Positions 34,281-47,085 of a stretch of 64,000 nt of DNA are shown here, one piece after another. Source of the stretch: Notospermus geniculatus. Taxonomy: Eukaryota > Nemertea > Pilidiophora > Heteronemertea > Lineidae. Location of the stretch: assembly GCA_002633025.1 (NCBI GenBank), contig NMRB01000251.1:62001-126000 (forward strand), written 5' to 3'. Position numbers and translations under genes: made by a program. Every line of letters begins with the position of its first letter. Position 1 is the first letter of the stretch. The notes under the pieces are model-generated. The model ran no database searches and had not been told where the DNA came from. It saw only the letters and a list, made by a program, of their open reading frames with translations.

Positions 34281-35887
34281 AAAGTAGAATGTTTATTGGC
34301 AAACCATAGCTTGGACATTTACCCCAAGTTTTTCGCCCCAGCTAATTTCGCTCCGTCCTGCGTTACATAACGCGTTATGACGGCGGATTACGGTTGAAAA
34401 TGTGTGTTCAGCACACTGGTTTGTTTAGAAGGATATACCTCCAAAATGACACCAATTGTGTCCAGTTGCCTTTGTCGGAACAGCTCCGGAGATGGTGTGG
34501 GAATTTTTGTCACCTCCTGTCAAAAGTGTGTCTTGTAGTACCATCAAGATATTCCAGTATAAACGTCATGTGTCAGAAACAACGAAATATGATTCGCCTG
34601 CATACGATCCTTTATTACGACACAAAAGCGATATCTGATCGCTTCAGCGCCGGTCAGTGATTGTCTGCACTGAAGCCAAGGAGACCAGTTCTTTTGTCTC
34701 GGGTCATTAGCAAATGCGCATGCCGCAGGAAATCTGAGAAACATGCGCTGCCCTCTATCATGCCCCTAGAGAATCCTTACATTTTATCCAATAATTAGCG
34801 CTCAGGGCATGACCAATGGTTCATGACGTGGTCAGAAGGCCACGGGATCCATTATTTCATGGTCTATAGCTCGGCCATTCTAGATTCGTAAGGAATCACA
34901 TGATATGTGGGTCAGTGCCATTTGCGCACGAAAGACTGTAACAGAAAACATAATAACGATTAGATTTTGATATCTGATCAAGTAAGAAGAAAATTACACG
35001 TGTACTTTGTACATGTATGTGGATGTCTTTGGGTATGACGACGAATCACTCAACCCTCCCTGAATCGTACCAAGTTTTTTCACTGCTCAAGGTGTTTTTA
35101 TTGACGACATTCATCCGGTAGTGGACGCTCCGCCTTAGGCATCATGGTTATCCAAAGGGTGGTTGGCAGATGGTACGAGCAGGACATGTTATCGGAAGAG
35201 AAACATAAAAAGTGGAATAACTCAGTGATTGAATTCACATGTTATGGTTATTTTTGACTTTGTTTTCCATTCTGAATCGTTTCTGTTTTTCCACAGGGCA
35301 AACTCAACGGCTTCAGTCCATTTGGGTGATGAAAGGTCCTACTTGTATGGATGGGAGTATCACTTGGGAATCTTCTGCCCTCCGTCAGCACAAAGAAGGA
35401 TTCAACTTCTGCACCAACATCATTCTTGTGGGACAAGAAATGATTAAAACCCAATTAATTATATCCGAAATTTCGATGTGGCTGTTAAAATGCAGATGGA
35501 TATCACTGGGTTTCTTTTACCAATCGTTTCCATTCGAAGAAATCCCACTGAGCTCATCCCTCACACGATTTTTGCTGCATCGCTTTAGCAGAAATAATGG
35601 AAGAAACATTGAAATTTGATCTAGCAACAGATAAGATGATTTGAAAACTAAATTAGTCAAAATCAATAGATTTTTCTTCTGTAACAGGATAATTTAGACT
35701 AGCTTGACAATTTGTTGGATATGGTTGCATGCGAACGCTGGGCAGGCCGAATAAACTACTCCGGGCCATTGCTATCGGCGACAAGATTGCTTTCCAACAG
35801 TGTAGATGGAAATATCCAAAGAAAGAGAAAGCACAAAAATTGACACACAAAATGATGATAAACAGGAAGTCAATTTCCAGAATCTTA

Positions 35888-35922
35888 GCAAATTTTCGAC
35901 GCCTACCGGGGTCTTCTTCAGG
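35888..35922 (-). ncRNA. Hammerhead-like core motif, second copy
   Basis: The minus strand reads CCTGAAGAAGACCCCGG then TAGGCGTCGAAAATTTGC. It matches 13728-13762 at nearly all positions, including CTGARGA and GAAA; the stem has one mismatch (C opposite C). Function is untested. Confidence 0.25.
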
Positions 35923-35924
35923 CT

Positions 35925-35998
35925 GGCACTTTCAAGTCGAGCTACCAGAAGTGTAACGTCTGGTAACTACACTTCTGGTAGCTCGACTTGAAAGTGCC
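35925..35998. repeat. Perfect hairpin, 31-bp arms, 12-nt loop
   Basis: GGCACTTTCAAGTCGAGCTA is the start of the left arm and TAGCTCGACTTGAAAGTGCC the end of the right; all 31 pairs match. It forms the terminal part of the insertion at 35814-35998. Confidence 0.95.
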
Positions 35999-36999
35999 GT
36001 AGATGGAAATAGATGACCGAGTACAACACAAACTCGCCTATTACATGTAAGTTCTTCCAGGAAGTTCTGCATTCACTATATTGGTAACTTTGTCATTTAC
36101 TACGACCACCAGAGCACAAGGAACAAATGTAGCGTCAAATATGTTGCTCTCTTCCACCTTTAATGGCCTTCAAAGCATGTTGCAATAAAGCATTCAAAGT
36201 TTTTCTACAATATCAACACGTATACAATTTTCTTTATCTGTCGAAAGTTGTTTTAATGATCCCGCTGCACAGGTTGCACCAGTGTGACTGCCAAAGGCTC
36301 CTGCGAGCACCGTTTGGAACACCGTCATCCCTGTTGCCATCTCAACTGCAAGTTTCCAATTTTTTAAAGTTTTTTTCTACTTAGTATATCTTGTATATCC
36401 CTTTCTCCTGCCTATATAAACACCAGATTGACAAAAAAGGCCAGCGTGCAATGGTAAGAGCCATTAAGCAATTCCGCTACTTTTTCATTTCCTGAGCTAC
36501 AGGGCTTTGTTGACACGAGTTACCAAGGAAACGGAAGCTCGTCTTAAAAAGCTGAGATAAAGTCGACAAAGTCTATACCAGATTGTAATTCTTCTTGGGT
36601 TTTGTGGCTGTGTACACGTAGCTTAAAGAAATAGCTTAAGGCTGGAATAGTTCCGTTAAACTTCATCCACAGTTCTTTCTTGCGAGAGGATGCTGCGGGC
36701 CTTTACAGTTACTTCGCACCACACCTTCCACCGTTTACACATTCCGGAAGGCTTGCTCTTTTTCACAAATTGCGACAAAGCAGTCTCCTTAATAATACTA
36801 TGACAACTCCTACGTTTACTCAACGACAAAGATGCAACATTGTTACCGCCAGCATTCAGTTGTAACAAGTTCACCAAACATTAATCTGGGGCATCCGGAA
36901 AGCTACCAGTAAAGAGGAGAGCTGGAACAACTTAAACCAACAGTACACGAAGGGTGTAAGCATCATCATCATCCTACGGTGCAAAGGATGGTTACAAAA

Positions 37000-37063
37000 G
37001 CGTGAATCGAACCAACGACCCAGAGATGACATAAGCCGATGTTCCAACACCACTGTCAACAGG
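37000..37063 (-). repeat. tRNA-derived SINE-like unit (copy D)
   Basis: Allelic copy of 18680-18744. Confidence 0.45.
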
Positions 37064-38161
37064 CTCCCAGAAGAACAGAGTGCTGAACCATCTGCATATC
37101 ACGTCCAAAAGTTTATAAGGCGAGCTTATGAATTTTTTGTTATGCTTACATATAAATCCCTAGGAGGACAAAGACAACTCTTGTATGCCTAGAAAACTGT
37201 TTTATTAGAGAGGAACTAAAAAGATCTCAGTCCACTCTTTGTGACGAATGACATCGCCTCACAGAAGCAAGCACCCACTCTGAAGAAGATAAGGCGATTT
37301 GTATGCTGATGGTGACTTCTCCAAGAGGTGTTGCGGCCAATTAGATCCTCCTAATGGCATCGCGGAACATCACTAGATGTACACAGTATATTTGACTTGA
37401 GGATGAACCTCCCACAAATGTTGGTGTCAAATCAGAAGGCGGGATCTCATGATGTCTTTTATACTGCGACGACAGTCGCGTTTTTTGTTGTCGTAGGAAA
37501 GTCGTGAAACTTGGTCGCAAAATACGAATGGCTAGAAAAAAGCGGCAAATGTTGTATTAGCCTAAGACATTAGGCTATGATTTTTAGCGAGTTACGCCGC
37601 AGGCAATGTAACTTTTGTTGTGTTTTTACCAAAAAATTGGCTCGGCGTGATTGTTTGACGTCAACTGCTCAAGTACGACCCGTAGGCCATGGAACTGCCC
37701 ACGTGACTTAAACGGCAGATAATAATTGGCTTTTTGCGTCACGTGATTCTTGTTAGCCAACCAATCTGCCTTCTGCGTTTTGCTTACTGATGTCAAAAGG
37801 TGCCGTGCCATCACCAATGGCATATCTGTCAATGTCCAGCCAATGGTAACAAAAACAATATACACTTTATCTCTCAACATATTCGCTTTCAAGTTTTCCA
37901 TTACGATGTACAGCAAGTTCCTATTTTCTTCCAGCAAACACAAAGTGTTATAATCATTTTCTTAATGTAATTTACAACGCAAGCTGTGTCAAAACGTGAT
38001 GAATATTTTATGGGAAAGTGTCGTTGTGGCATCCCCGAGGAGGGCGACCATGTTATTTGAACACAACATCTTCAAACATGTCAAACAGAGCTGACTCAGA
38101 CGCAGGAAGGAAAGCCTTGCATATTTCAACAAAACAGAAATAGTCTTTATTGTTACTTTCC

Positions 38162-38162
38162 N
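38162..38162. other. Single-n contig join at the end of copy D
   Basis: The next 75 bases repeat 21879-21953, which places this join after the C haplotype contigs. Confidence 0.8.
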
Positions 38163-38419
38163 GTTACGTGTTACTTTGCCATGGGTCTTGTGCCTGAGAG
38201 TTAGACAAACGTTTAATAGCTACGGTTACACCTGTTCAAAATACCCGTGTGTACGAAAAACCCGGCAAGAGGTTACACGACTCACTCATTGTAGTTCGGT
38301 ATCCCGGCGACAGGTGTGCTGCTTGCACTGTTCCCGCACTTCCGAGTCCGCTCAGTGTTCCGCGCCTGCGTATCACGCAAACGAACCCAGCGCCATCTGT
38401 CGCCGTGCTACGAACTAAC

Positions 38420-38482
38420 GAAAACACGGGAATTTCGAAAAAACACGGCGAACTTGCCGTGTTTCAAAAACCCGTGTTTTTC
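38420..38482. repeat. Nested hairpin with repeated ACACGG words
   Basis: The outer arms GAAAACACGGG and CCCGTGTTTTTC enclose inner arms AAACACGGC and GCCGTGTTT with a 6-nt loop. More ACCCGTGTGTACGAAAAACCC lies at 38240-38265, so the whole GC-rich block 38222-38545 may be one palindromic repeat. Confidence 0.75.
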
Positions 38483-38545
38483 AGAGACGGCTTTCTTGGA
38501 GCCCGGCAATTCATAGGTGTGACCGCAAAACCCCCGGGGATTTTA

Positions 38546-39675
38546 TGTAGTGTATGTACCTCAGCGTGTAAGTTTGGAAAGATTTAGAGTGGGACTTCAC
38601 AGCTAGCACAAACGTCATGGGACTTAAGAATTACTGTGTTAAACTGGGACCTAAGATGTACTTTCTTAGCCTGAAGCATGGGAACCATTCGTAGAGGAAA
38701 ACCAGCTCTTAAGATACATCAAAACCACTTGACTATACGTCATATCTCGTTGTCAGAAAGTTTTTTGTAATAAAAAAAGCCCCAGAGTGGTTCTCAAGAT
38801 CTTCAGTGACATGAAAAAAGCGACTTATCAAAGGGACTCTTTAGGGCTGTACTAGCATTCTTCGTAACCCTAATCACATTGTCATAGTTCTATAGAAATG
38901 ACAGCTCATGCACATCAGCCCATTAGCAACAACATCATTTCTTAAGTTCTGAGGAGAACCTATGTTTACAAGTTCCTTGCTATATAAGAAACTTACTTCG
39001 CCTCAGGAGCATCTACCACAGAAGAAGACAAACTGTATCTAAGACATTATAGTTTGAGAAAGTGTAGAAAAAGGCTTATCCTGCGAAGCAACATTTCAGC
39101 GGAATAACAAGGAAAGGAAAGGAAAGGAAAGTTCTTTCCCGACAGAAATATTCTTCTTTTCCTATCCTTGTCATGTAATATGTACCTCTAGGTATTGGAA
39201 CCGTTAGCTTTTCTTTGATTCCAGCTGTTTGCAGCGTTGGCTTTGTATCCTACACATTTTACAAATGAGAGAAACACATTAAATGCATGAAAAAAAAACG
39301 ATAACACAGCGAGATGACATGTGTATTTTTAATCATTGTATATGAATGAGTGAGTCATGTTGCCTGGGGTTGTGCTTTTTGCTTTCCAGCAAGATTCGCT
39401 GTCGGGCAATTAACAGCAATTTTTACACCGGTTTTGTTACTTACAGGTAACGGTGCCATTTTTACAAGTATCTTTATAAAATGACATGTCAGGTGAAAAG
39501 GCACATAAAGATTTTTGTACTGTTTGTGTTGTGTTGTTCTTTTAACTGCTAAGACTGTTTACAGATCGTGAAGTTCATAGATAAGACGGTATCTTCACCA
39601 CGACGGTGATTGTGACCTTCCAGAGACACAAATAATGTGTGACCAAAAGACGTGAACGGTCGCTGAACAGCAATA
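38546..39675. other. No gene seen
   Basis: Apart from a short GGAAA array (about 39112-39130) I see nothing. Confidence 0.5.
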
Positions 39676-39802
39676 GGGAGTTTTTGCAAAGCCCCCGAAA
39701 CGCCAACGCGAACGTCTATCCTTTTGTTCGGTGCTCTCTTCGTGGCAGCGAACAATGGGTTTGGCGTTCGCGTTGGTGTTTCGGGGGCTTTGCGAAAACT
39801 CC
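39676..39802. mobile_element. Palindromic MITE with ends GGGAGTTTTTGCAAAG
   Basis: GGGAGTTTTTGCAAAGCCCC pairs with GGGGCTTTGCGAAAACTCC, and the pairing continues through AACGCCAACGCGAACG, giving arms of about 40 bp around a 45-bp centre. Flanks are CAATA and TAATA, so a target duplication is possible but imperfect. Confidence 0.75.
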
Positions 39803-40422
39803 GTAATAATAGAAAAGGCTTAACTCCCACAGAAGACTGGTCACTTTTCACTACCAACACTGGTCGGGTATTAAAACTTGAAGCGAGCGAATTATTGGCA
39901 ACAAACTGATTTCTGATAACATCAAGACTTTTACAGATTAAATTAAATGTGCAGATATCAACAGAATTTTAATTGGCAGCAAGAAATGAAAATAAAATGA
40001 AAAAAAACACGCGTCACATGAAGATGCCTTTTTATCTCTACCAGGCAGGCAACTGTTAGCTCATCAAGACAGATCTCTGGATCTCTCTTGTGATCGGTTT
40101 GGTGATTGGTACGCTGATAACCTGTCAGATGTCTGATCACCATCACCGGCACATGTTGATGGTGTTTACCGTCCCGGTCTCCCGCATGACGACAACCGTG
40201 ACAGCAACTTCGATATAAGTAATCACACTCGAGGGAGAGCAGCGGAATGCATTACCGACCAGGCAGGCTGATGAGCATGTGAATTCTTGGCCCCACACTT
40301 GAGGCGTCTATTCCATAGGAAACATCTCCCACCGCACGGCTTTGGTCCCGCTCCTCTTCATGCGTCCCCACACGTGGAGGATGACAGGAAGTGGTAGTGG
40401 TGTCATTCCATTTTCTTCTCGA
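39803..40422. other. No gene seen
   Basis: Short open frames only. Confidence 0.5.
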
Positions 40423-41775
40423 CTAGGCCCGCCACTTCCCGATGTTTCTTGTTTTATTGTCAAGTTTTCTGCAGTGGCCTAATCTAGTCTTTATGTCAAA
40501 GAAAACCTCGCCTGAATCTGGAAGCAGACATTCTGAGGTTGCCAAGGTGCTCCTGTCGTGAAAATGATGTCTAACAAAGAACCTTTGTGGTGAGAAACAG
40601 GGAATAATGCTTTTGATATGGTATCCCTGGCTGGGCAAAATGGAAGCGACGAGTTGGTCAGACTAGGAAGACAAGATGGAGAGGGTAGGGACGGATGTGG
40701 TCAGAAAATCCTTCCTCCAAGAGTCGCCTGTTGGGCAGGTGTGTACGGGTGTACGATCGCGATAGAACAATGTGACAGTCGCAAACTCGTTGAAAGTTTC
40801 AGAATACATCGCAATGGTACTCGACTGAAGTGACATAATCGGACAAAGGATCTCTTCCATGGAAACCGAGTGAGCTTCTGCGTAACAATCTTGAGGAAAC
40901 AACGTCAACGTATCACCAGCAGTGCTTTATTGGTAGGCCTATCTCTTATCAAAAGCTTTTACTGTTAAACCAGGCGAAGCAACAAGAGGACACGAGTTTC
41001 CTTGCTCCTGGCAACAAAGGGATATTTCGGCTTGCGGCAAGCCATTCAGAATCAGACAATACCAAGACGAACCAAGTTCGCAAATGATATCAACTTCTAT
41101 CGATATGAAGAAAATGTGCACGCCATTCTACCATCCTTTGGTTTGAAATAAATCCACCTCGAAAAAGGAAAACCACAATAGTTCGAGATCAGTTCCTTCC
41201 CTTCGGCAGGAGCACATACTCAGATTTCCGGCCCCAGTTGTCACATTCCTATAGTCATGCAAAACACGGATTTTTTTCCATATCGTTGCTGCCATGGTGC
41301 CTAGGGTAACATCATTGGTCCATTTCAGAATAACCATACCTGTGTTTTCAACGTCTAGCTGCACGTACAATGCAGTCAACAGGTATTGATTCCAACACAT
41401 CGTCAGATATGAGTATTGCTTTGAATCACCGGTGCCTTATTGGGTTAGTGGGATTAAATGCAACCTCAACGAACCAATGTCCAATCGACCTGTTGACTGT
41501 GTCAACAACCAACGTGCTTTATATTTGACTAGTAATCTGATGAGCGCCTTCCTCAGAACCCTGCACAAGAGTAGATTGTTTTGGAAAGCTGCTTTGCCCA
41601 AATGACAAGAAATATACGCGGGTAACGTGGAGAAAATATTTATATATTTCACATCCATCGAAAGAACCTTGACACATGAAATGAAACTAACCCTATTGCC
41701 AAACTCGGCGGACATTGACGCATCACCGTTTGACGTGAGGGAGGCCCGAGTTGGGCCAAGCGGGTTATCTGACAA
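40423..41775 (-). other. Cluster of minus-strand open frames, coding status unclear
   Basis: Five frames of 60-112 codons follow one another on the minus strand (41775-41437, 41400-41128, 41121-40939, 40908-40663, 40638-40423). Some stretches look protein-like, for example YVQLDVENTGMVILKWTNDV and FNEFATVTLFYRDRTP. Several start with non-ATG codons, and I could not find a consistent set of splice sites to join them. They could be exons of one gene or a chance cluster. Confidence 0.2.
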
Positions 41776-42894
41776 ACTGAGGACGCGTCCAGCGATTTCA
41801 TAGAAAGATGAGTTTGTTAAGTATCTGCATATCCAAGTTCATTCCTGGCTTACGGGTGTAACCAAAACGCATTTGTTCATGAATTTAAATGAGAAAATAC
41901 TGTGGCAATTGAAATGACGACTCGAAAATAGAACTGTATCCCTAGGCATGATAATACAACAATTCACGACGCCCTTTGATAAATAATATCGGGTCTGGTA
42001 GAACACAGGCCTAGTGGGAAATTTAGAGTTCCGATATTCTCTTGGATAACCAGCAACAGCAAGTCATGGGAATATAAAATGAATCAACTGTTGCATTTAG
42101 AGAGACCTGTTTTTTTCTTATTCGGTTGGATTGTTGCTGCTTCGAGACATGGGTATAAATAGCTTCAGCAAAAATTATCCTGCTCTGTTCAACCCCAATG
42201 AAAAAAGATGACAAACGTTCGTCATGAAAGCAAAAAGGTTACAGTTCCATTGCCGCATTTTAATTTAACGTGAGTTTCTTTCATGAGATGTCAAAGTTTG
42301 TGGTCGAGGATCAATAGCAGAAGTTATGGTGTGATGACCGTAGGTCGTTGGCATTGTGACCTCTTGATTCAGGCTGAGAATTCATTAAGAAATTATAAAT
42401 GACCTCTGCTTACAAGAGTAGCAGCTGGCCTTGCTTCCAGAGCAGGTGAAGTAATGAAATAAAACCAGCCTGAAGGCGAACTGACATTTCAAATGTTCTT
42501 TACATCATGCTGGTCACGCTTTCCTGATAAAGGACCAGCATTCGTTCCACAATGGGATCAATTGCCACTTTATTTTTCTTCCAAGAATTTACCAATGTTA
42601 TCGACAATATCTGAGAAAGCTCAGCTGACCGTTTGTTTTTGCCCATCGATCTGGAGACGGTGTGTTAACAATAGGGATTGTAATTACCAATATCGTCTGG
42701 GAAGTTCATTTACAGGTCCTGAATGCCTGGAGTATCGGTGAAACGGTGGCAGGGTTACCCTCCCTTCCCCTCTTCTGGTTGAGGATGATAGAACGTGGCT
42801 AGAAGGCCAGTCAGGGACTGATGAAGTATTTAGGTTGCCAAGATTTCTCATCTTCTGATGTAGGTGAACAAAAGTACACAACATTTTTCAAGAC
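41776..42894. other. No gene seen
   Basis: Short open frames only. Confidence 0.5.
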
Positions 42895-43019
42895 AGAGGC
42901 TGGTATTCATAAAAGTTAGCAAATGCTTTTACTTAAGATTTGCACAGCAATGTCCAATGTAAATGTATTACAAAACTTGAAGTAAAAGCATTTCCTAGTT
43001 TTTATAAATACCAGCCAGA
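42895..43019. mobile_element. Palindromic MITE, GGCTGGTATTCATAAA ends
   Basis: The 119-bp element 42898-43016 has ends GGCTGGTATTCATAAA and TTTATAAATACCAGCC, with AGA on both sides. The core words TTTTACTT and GAAGTAAAAGCATTT are shared with the element at 4119. Confidence 0.8.
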
Positions 43020-46000
43020 CAGTGTGAAGAAGTCTGCGCAGAAGGGAACATGCAAAAGGAGAAATCTCAGCCAAAGGTTGAGGGGGTCTTGTCTCAGGAA
43101 ACAAGAAAGGGAGCTTGTTCACCAAGAATCAGTAATCGTGTAGCATTAGGCCCTGCGACAAAAACAACATGTCTGCGAACCCTTCAGCTCTTCCATGACA
43201 AGCGCTTGTGTCTACTCAGCTGATCAATCCAGGCATCTGTTGCAAGGGATCAATATATGGGAGAATCCTGTCAGCGATATTGGGCCAGAGATGGACAGCC
43301 ATGTTAGACAGAGAAAAAACGTCAGCCATTAATGGTACAAGGCGAAGGTACATGTAAACTCGGGCTCAACATGTGACATGACATCCGGAGGAGATCATCT
43401 TATCAATAGAACAATGAAAACATCTTTGATTTTTTATGGAGAAAGGAAATGACGGTTTGTCAACTAAAGGAATATCTTTTACTTCTTGGTTATGGAGTTC
43501 TAAGGGAAAGAGCTGGAGAAGGGAAGGTCAAAGCGGATGTCAGCGAGCCAGCTTTGAAGGAGATTTTCGTGACAATCGTTAGAAGTCTGAGCTGCTGGTG
43601 GGTGTAGAGATGAGTACTCTTGCCACCGGCGGCTAACAACAAGATGGCTTCTGAGTTCTTCTTTCAGTTTTTGACTTCTTATCTCAGAGATATTTACTGA
43701 CCACTCGAAGGTAAGTGACCGCGGGATGACGTCTCAGCTGAACCACTGACCTTTTTGTCGACAGGTGAAATGATAAGTCATTCTGTGGATGAACAACTCC
43801 AGCGGGAAATTTCCCGACTCTCGGCAAATAAACACAATATTCAGACATGGCCTGCAGAGTGACTTGACTCCTGCCGTTTGCATAGCGACAGAAGCAAACA
43901 AGGGATTGAAATGTTTTTTCTATTGATTGCTTGCCCGTCGCAAAAATCAAAATCCCCTTGGATTTGATATGGTTATGTTGTCTGGTAAGTCGAAAGGTTA
44001 CTGCTGGGAATGTGGATACCGTCATTGGTGTTATACAGTTTTGGTATAGGGCAGGCATGGCAGGAAATGTTATTGGAAAGACGTTTGAAAGAGATAGAAT
44101 TCGTCACATGGCTACATAGAGAGTTTTCGCAACGGTTTAGCGAGAATTTCTTCCATTTTTAAAGCCTACATGTATTACATACTCGAACAATATACATGTA
44201 GTTGAATCACCGCTGAACGTTGTCGGAGGCCTAACCGGGCCGTTGAGAAAACTCACTAACGTCAAGCTCGTGGGTGAGATAATCAGCTTCAACTCAAGCA
44301 AGATAAGTTAAATCTTTCATCGGCTTATCATGTCAACTTTCTTCACTGACAAGATATCAAATGAGCAACGAGAAGATTTTTCATTTTACATACTTTCAGA
44401 CTCAGATATGAGCAACAAAGCTGACAGCGTGGAGGATAATACCAAGAGGACGCCATGTTTACTCAACACAATCTTGTAGCCTGTGTTAACACTCAGCTGA
44501 GATGTAAACATTAACACGACGGAGTTGACTAACATCGGACGGGATATCGATGAAAATGAATCACATAGGATTGATTGCATATCAATAAACATAATCTTTG
44601 ATGAGCAAGCCGTGTATTCATCATAAACTAGTCCCCAGGCGAGGACCCCCTAGCCTTAGGGCAGAGAATTTATGATTACAAGGAATGAAATTCAATAGTG
44701 TCGGTGGCAGCCATATTATTGCATGGACTGATTACAAAATCGTTTCTGACTGGACTGTAAACATAAGAACGAAAGTCGTTAAACATAACGGTAGAAGTTG
44801 CTTCGCTTTTATTTGACAGAACAGGGTTGTACAACAACGCATTGGAACATACATTACATGGAGTGGGTTGACTTATACAAGTTAATCAAGATATCAACGA
44901 GTTACATGTACACCCTTCCTTCATGTCCTTTGCTTTTTGTCATGTGACATGGTAACAGCAAACAGTAAAAGAAGCAATCATTCCTTGAAAATGCAACAGG
45001 AATGACAGGTCAAAAGTCAACAGATATTGCACGTACGGATAAAACACACGTTAAGCACGAAAAACCACAAAGAGTAAACCAGCAATGCAGTTTCACTGTT
45101 GGTAAAGCTAATGTCCGTATCTTCTGAACAACATGTGCTAATAGGACCATCAGTCGATTAAGCTGTCATTATTCATCCAGAAAACGTTCCGAACAACTGG
45201 TAACATAGATTAGTTACTCGGCATACTGCACGCACGGCAGAGACAATTTGTCTAATCCACAGACAACGCCAACAAGATAATCGTCTCAACATTCTACATT
45301 GATAAAGACAAAGTATGATGAAGTCAAAGGTTTGCATATAGACCATCCTCTTCCATCGACACCCACCCACAATATCAACAAGAACCATAGTAGAAAACAT
45401 CGATCCAAAACTACTCAGACTGGCTCAAGCTAATCCCACGACCCTCTATATATTTCTCAGAAGTTCCACACAATAAAAGCAACACTTTAGCAGATCGTAC
45501 TATGATGGCAGCATCCTCTTCAAGTTGAACTCTCCTTCTATCTATCATGAATCATTCCCGACCTTTCACCCCGACTCTTCCCTTTAGTGTGCTGTTGCTT
45601 AATCCGCGCTGACAGCGACCGAATAAGCAACAGTTCGGGTTTAATTGACTCGTCGTTCGCTGTAATGCATTACTAAGAGCTTAGAGGCGAAGAACAACTC
45701 AGCGGATTCCGAAGAAGCTTTGGATTTTATTTTTCATCGTGTCAGACAGAGTTCACAGCAGCAAAACAGAACGATGGTTTCAAAAATAGCAGCAACAATC
45801 GATACAATGTGTAAACGGACACTTACTCAGAGATGGCCAATTTTGTGATTCACGATATGAACAGTTTTAAGCAATAACGTGTGACCTTGTATTCATGTTC
45901 AGTCGATTTTTTTGTGCAGGACGCCTATGGGCGGTTATATCCAGATCGTCTTTATAACTACAGCGCCACCCAACGTCTCTCTCAGCGACGACCCAAGATC

Positions 46001-46954
46001 CTCCTGACGACTGCAGCGCCGCCCAACGTCTTTCCAACTTCTACTCAAGATTACACCACAACGACTTACGATCATGAGTACAAGGTCTTTATTTTATAAT
46101 GTCATCTTTTGCGGATATAACGGCCCATAAACGTCACACCACTTGCTCTCTATCTTTCATCAACTAGGCCTACGAACAATACATTCCGACGAATGCTTGA
46201 ATGCTAAATGTATGTCTGGATCTCTCTGCGAATGTGACAAATCCTCGGTCATTACCACCTTCAGCCTGAGTCCCGTCTGAAGCAGCAAGTATGCACATGT
46301 ATTAACTTTATCTGGAGTCTTTTTGAAATGATAGTTTATGTCTCCTCTTTAGCTGTTCATCTATCCTATAAATCCTGTGCAATACAAAACCCATTGACTG
46401 CGTCATCCAGTCCATATGAAAGTGACAATGGTGCGTACGATACCCCTCCAGGCGATCAAATCGTAATTGTCAATTGTAGCATCCCCCTGGCACAAGTTTT
46501 CTTACATATCCCTTCCTTGCCTGAGGACATAACCATTCGAGTGGATCTGTTCAGATGATTAGTAACAAGTGGTTGTTTTATTGGCAGCCATTTTTCACAT
46601 TACGGTGAAGATAATTCAGACGTTAACTCCCTGTAATTGTAGTTCTGTTGTTTGATGACAGTGGGATGCATCAGATGCAGGAAGCATATGTTTAGGTTTG
46701 ATATGATGTATCGGTAAAGAATCTTCTTGGGTCATGACTCCACCGTCGAATCCGCCCAGTTGATGTGATATTCACTGCTGATGTTTTTTGCCTCATTTCG
46801 ATGATGAGTCACTTTCCAAAACAAAGCTTTCGACGTCGGACAATGCCCCACATCAACCACTGCCAATCAATTAATCAATCAATCAAATCATGCTGGATTA
46901 AATGTGCCCATATCCACTAAGTGTTCAAGGACACCATCAGACTGGTACAGGCCG
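43020..46954. other. No gene I can support
   Basis: The longest frame is 124 codons with an ATG (43684-44058, minus), without splice or motif support. A plus-strand stretch after a TTTTTTTGTGCAG acceptor at 45919 reads DAYGRLYPDRLYNYS and on to 46097; another after TCTCCTCTTTAG at 46359 is vaguely like the N-terminal cap of leucine-rich repeats. Neither is strong enough to call. Confidence 0.35.
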
Positions 46955-47085
46955 TTGCTTAGCTTGGAACGTTTTAGGCTCCTCCTAATACATGTAGGGT
47001 GTTGCTTGCTCCAAGTTGTCGCTGTAGTTTGTACCATAGGCGCGGGGTGCGGCACAAGCAAAAGCTCTATCACGAATGCTTCGTA
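46955..47085 (-). pseudogene. Relic of a LINE reverse-transcriptase C-terminal tail
   Basis: The minus strand reads RDRAFACAAPR, and after a one-base frame change continues LWYKLQRQLGASNTL. The pattern G/RDRAF...AAPRLWN.LP..LR closes the reverse-transcriptase ORF of many animal non-LTR retrotransposons (CR1/Jockey-like). The frame change, a TAG further on and the absence of the upstream polymerase domain show it is a dead fragment. Confidence 0.5.

Larger units (their letters stand above)
35802..36010. mobile_element. About 185-bp insertion flanked by a 12-bp duplication, copy D only
   Basis: GTAGATGGAAAT occurs at 35802-35813 and 35999-36010. Copy C has one related site (GTAGATACAAAG near 17709) and no insert. 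On the minus strand the insert holds a hairpin at one end, then the hammerhead-like core, then a T/C-rich tail. A 12-bp duplication and a core of this kind would fit a Penelope-like or retrozyme-like retroelement remnant, but this is inference. Confidence 0.55.
31856..38161. repeat. Duplicated segment copy D (allelic partner of 14587-19820)
   Basis: The segment is collinear with copy C and carries two extra insertions. It ends at the n at 38162 exactly where C continues without interruption, as expected for a contig end. Confidence 0.85.

Noticed and set aside
46328-46558. Possible leucine-rich-repeat N-terminal cap (VNCSIPL ... IPSLPEDIT)
   Set aside because: The resemblance is short, no leucine-rich repeats follow, and a stop comes at once.
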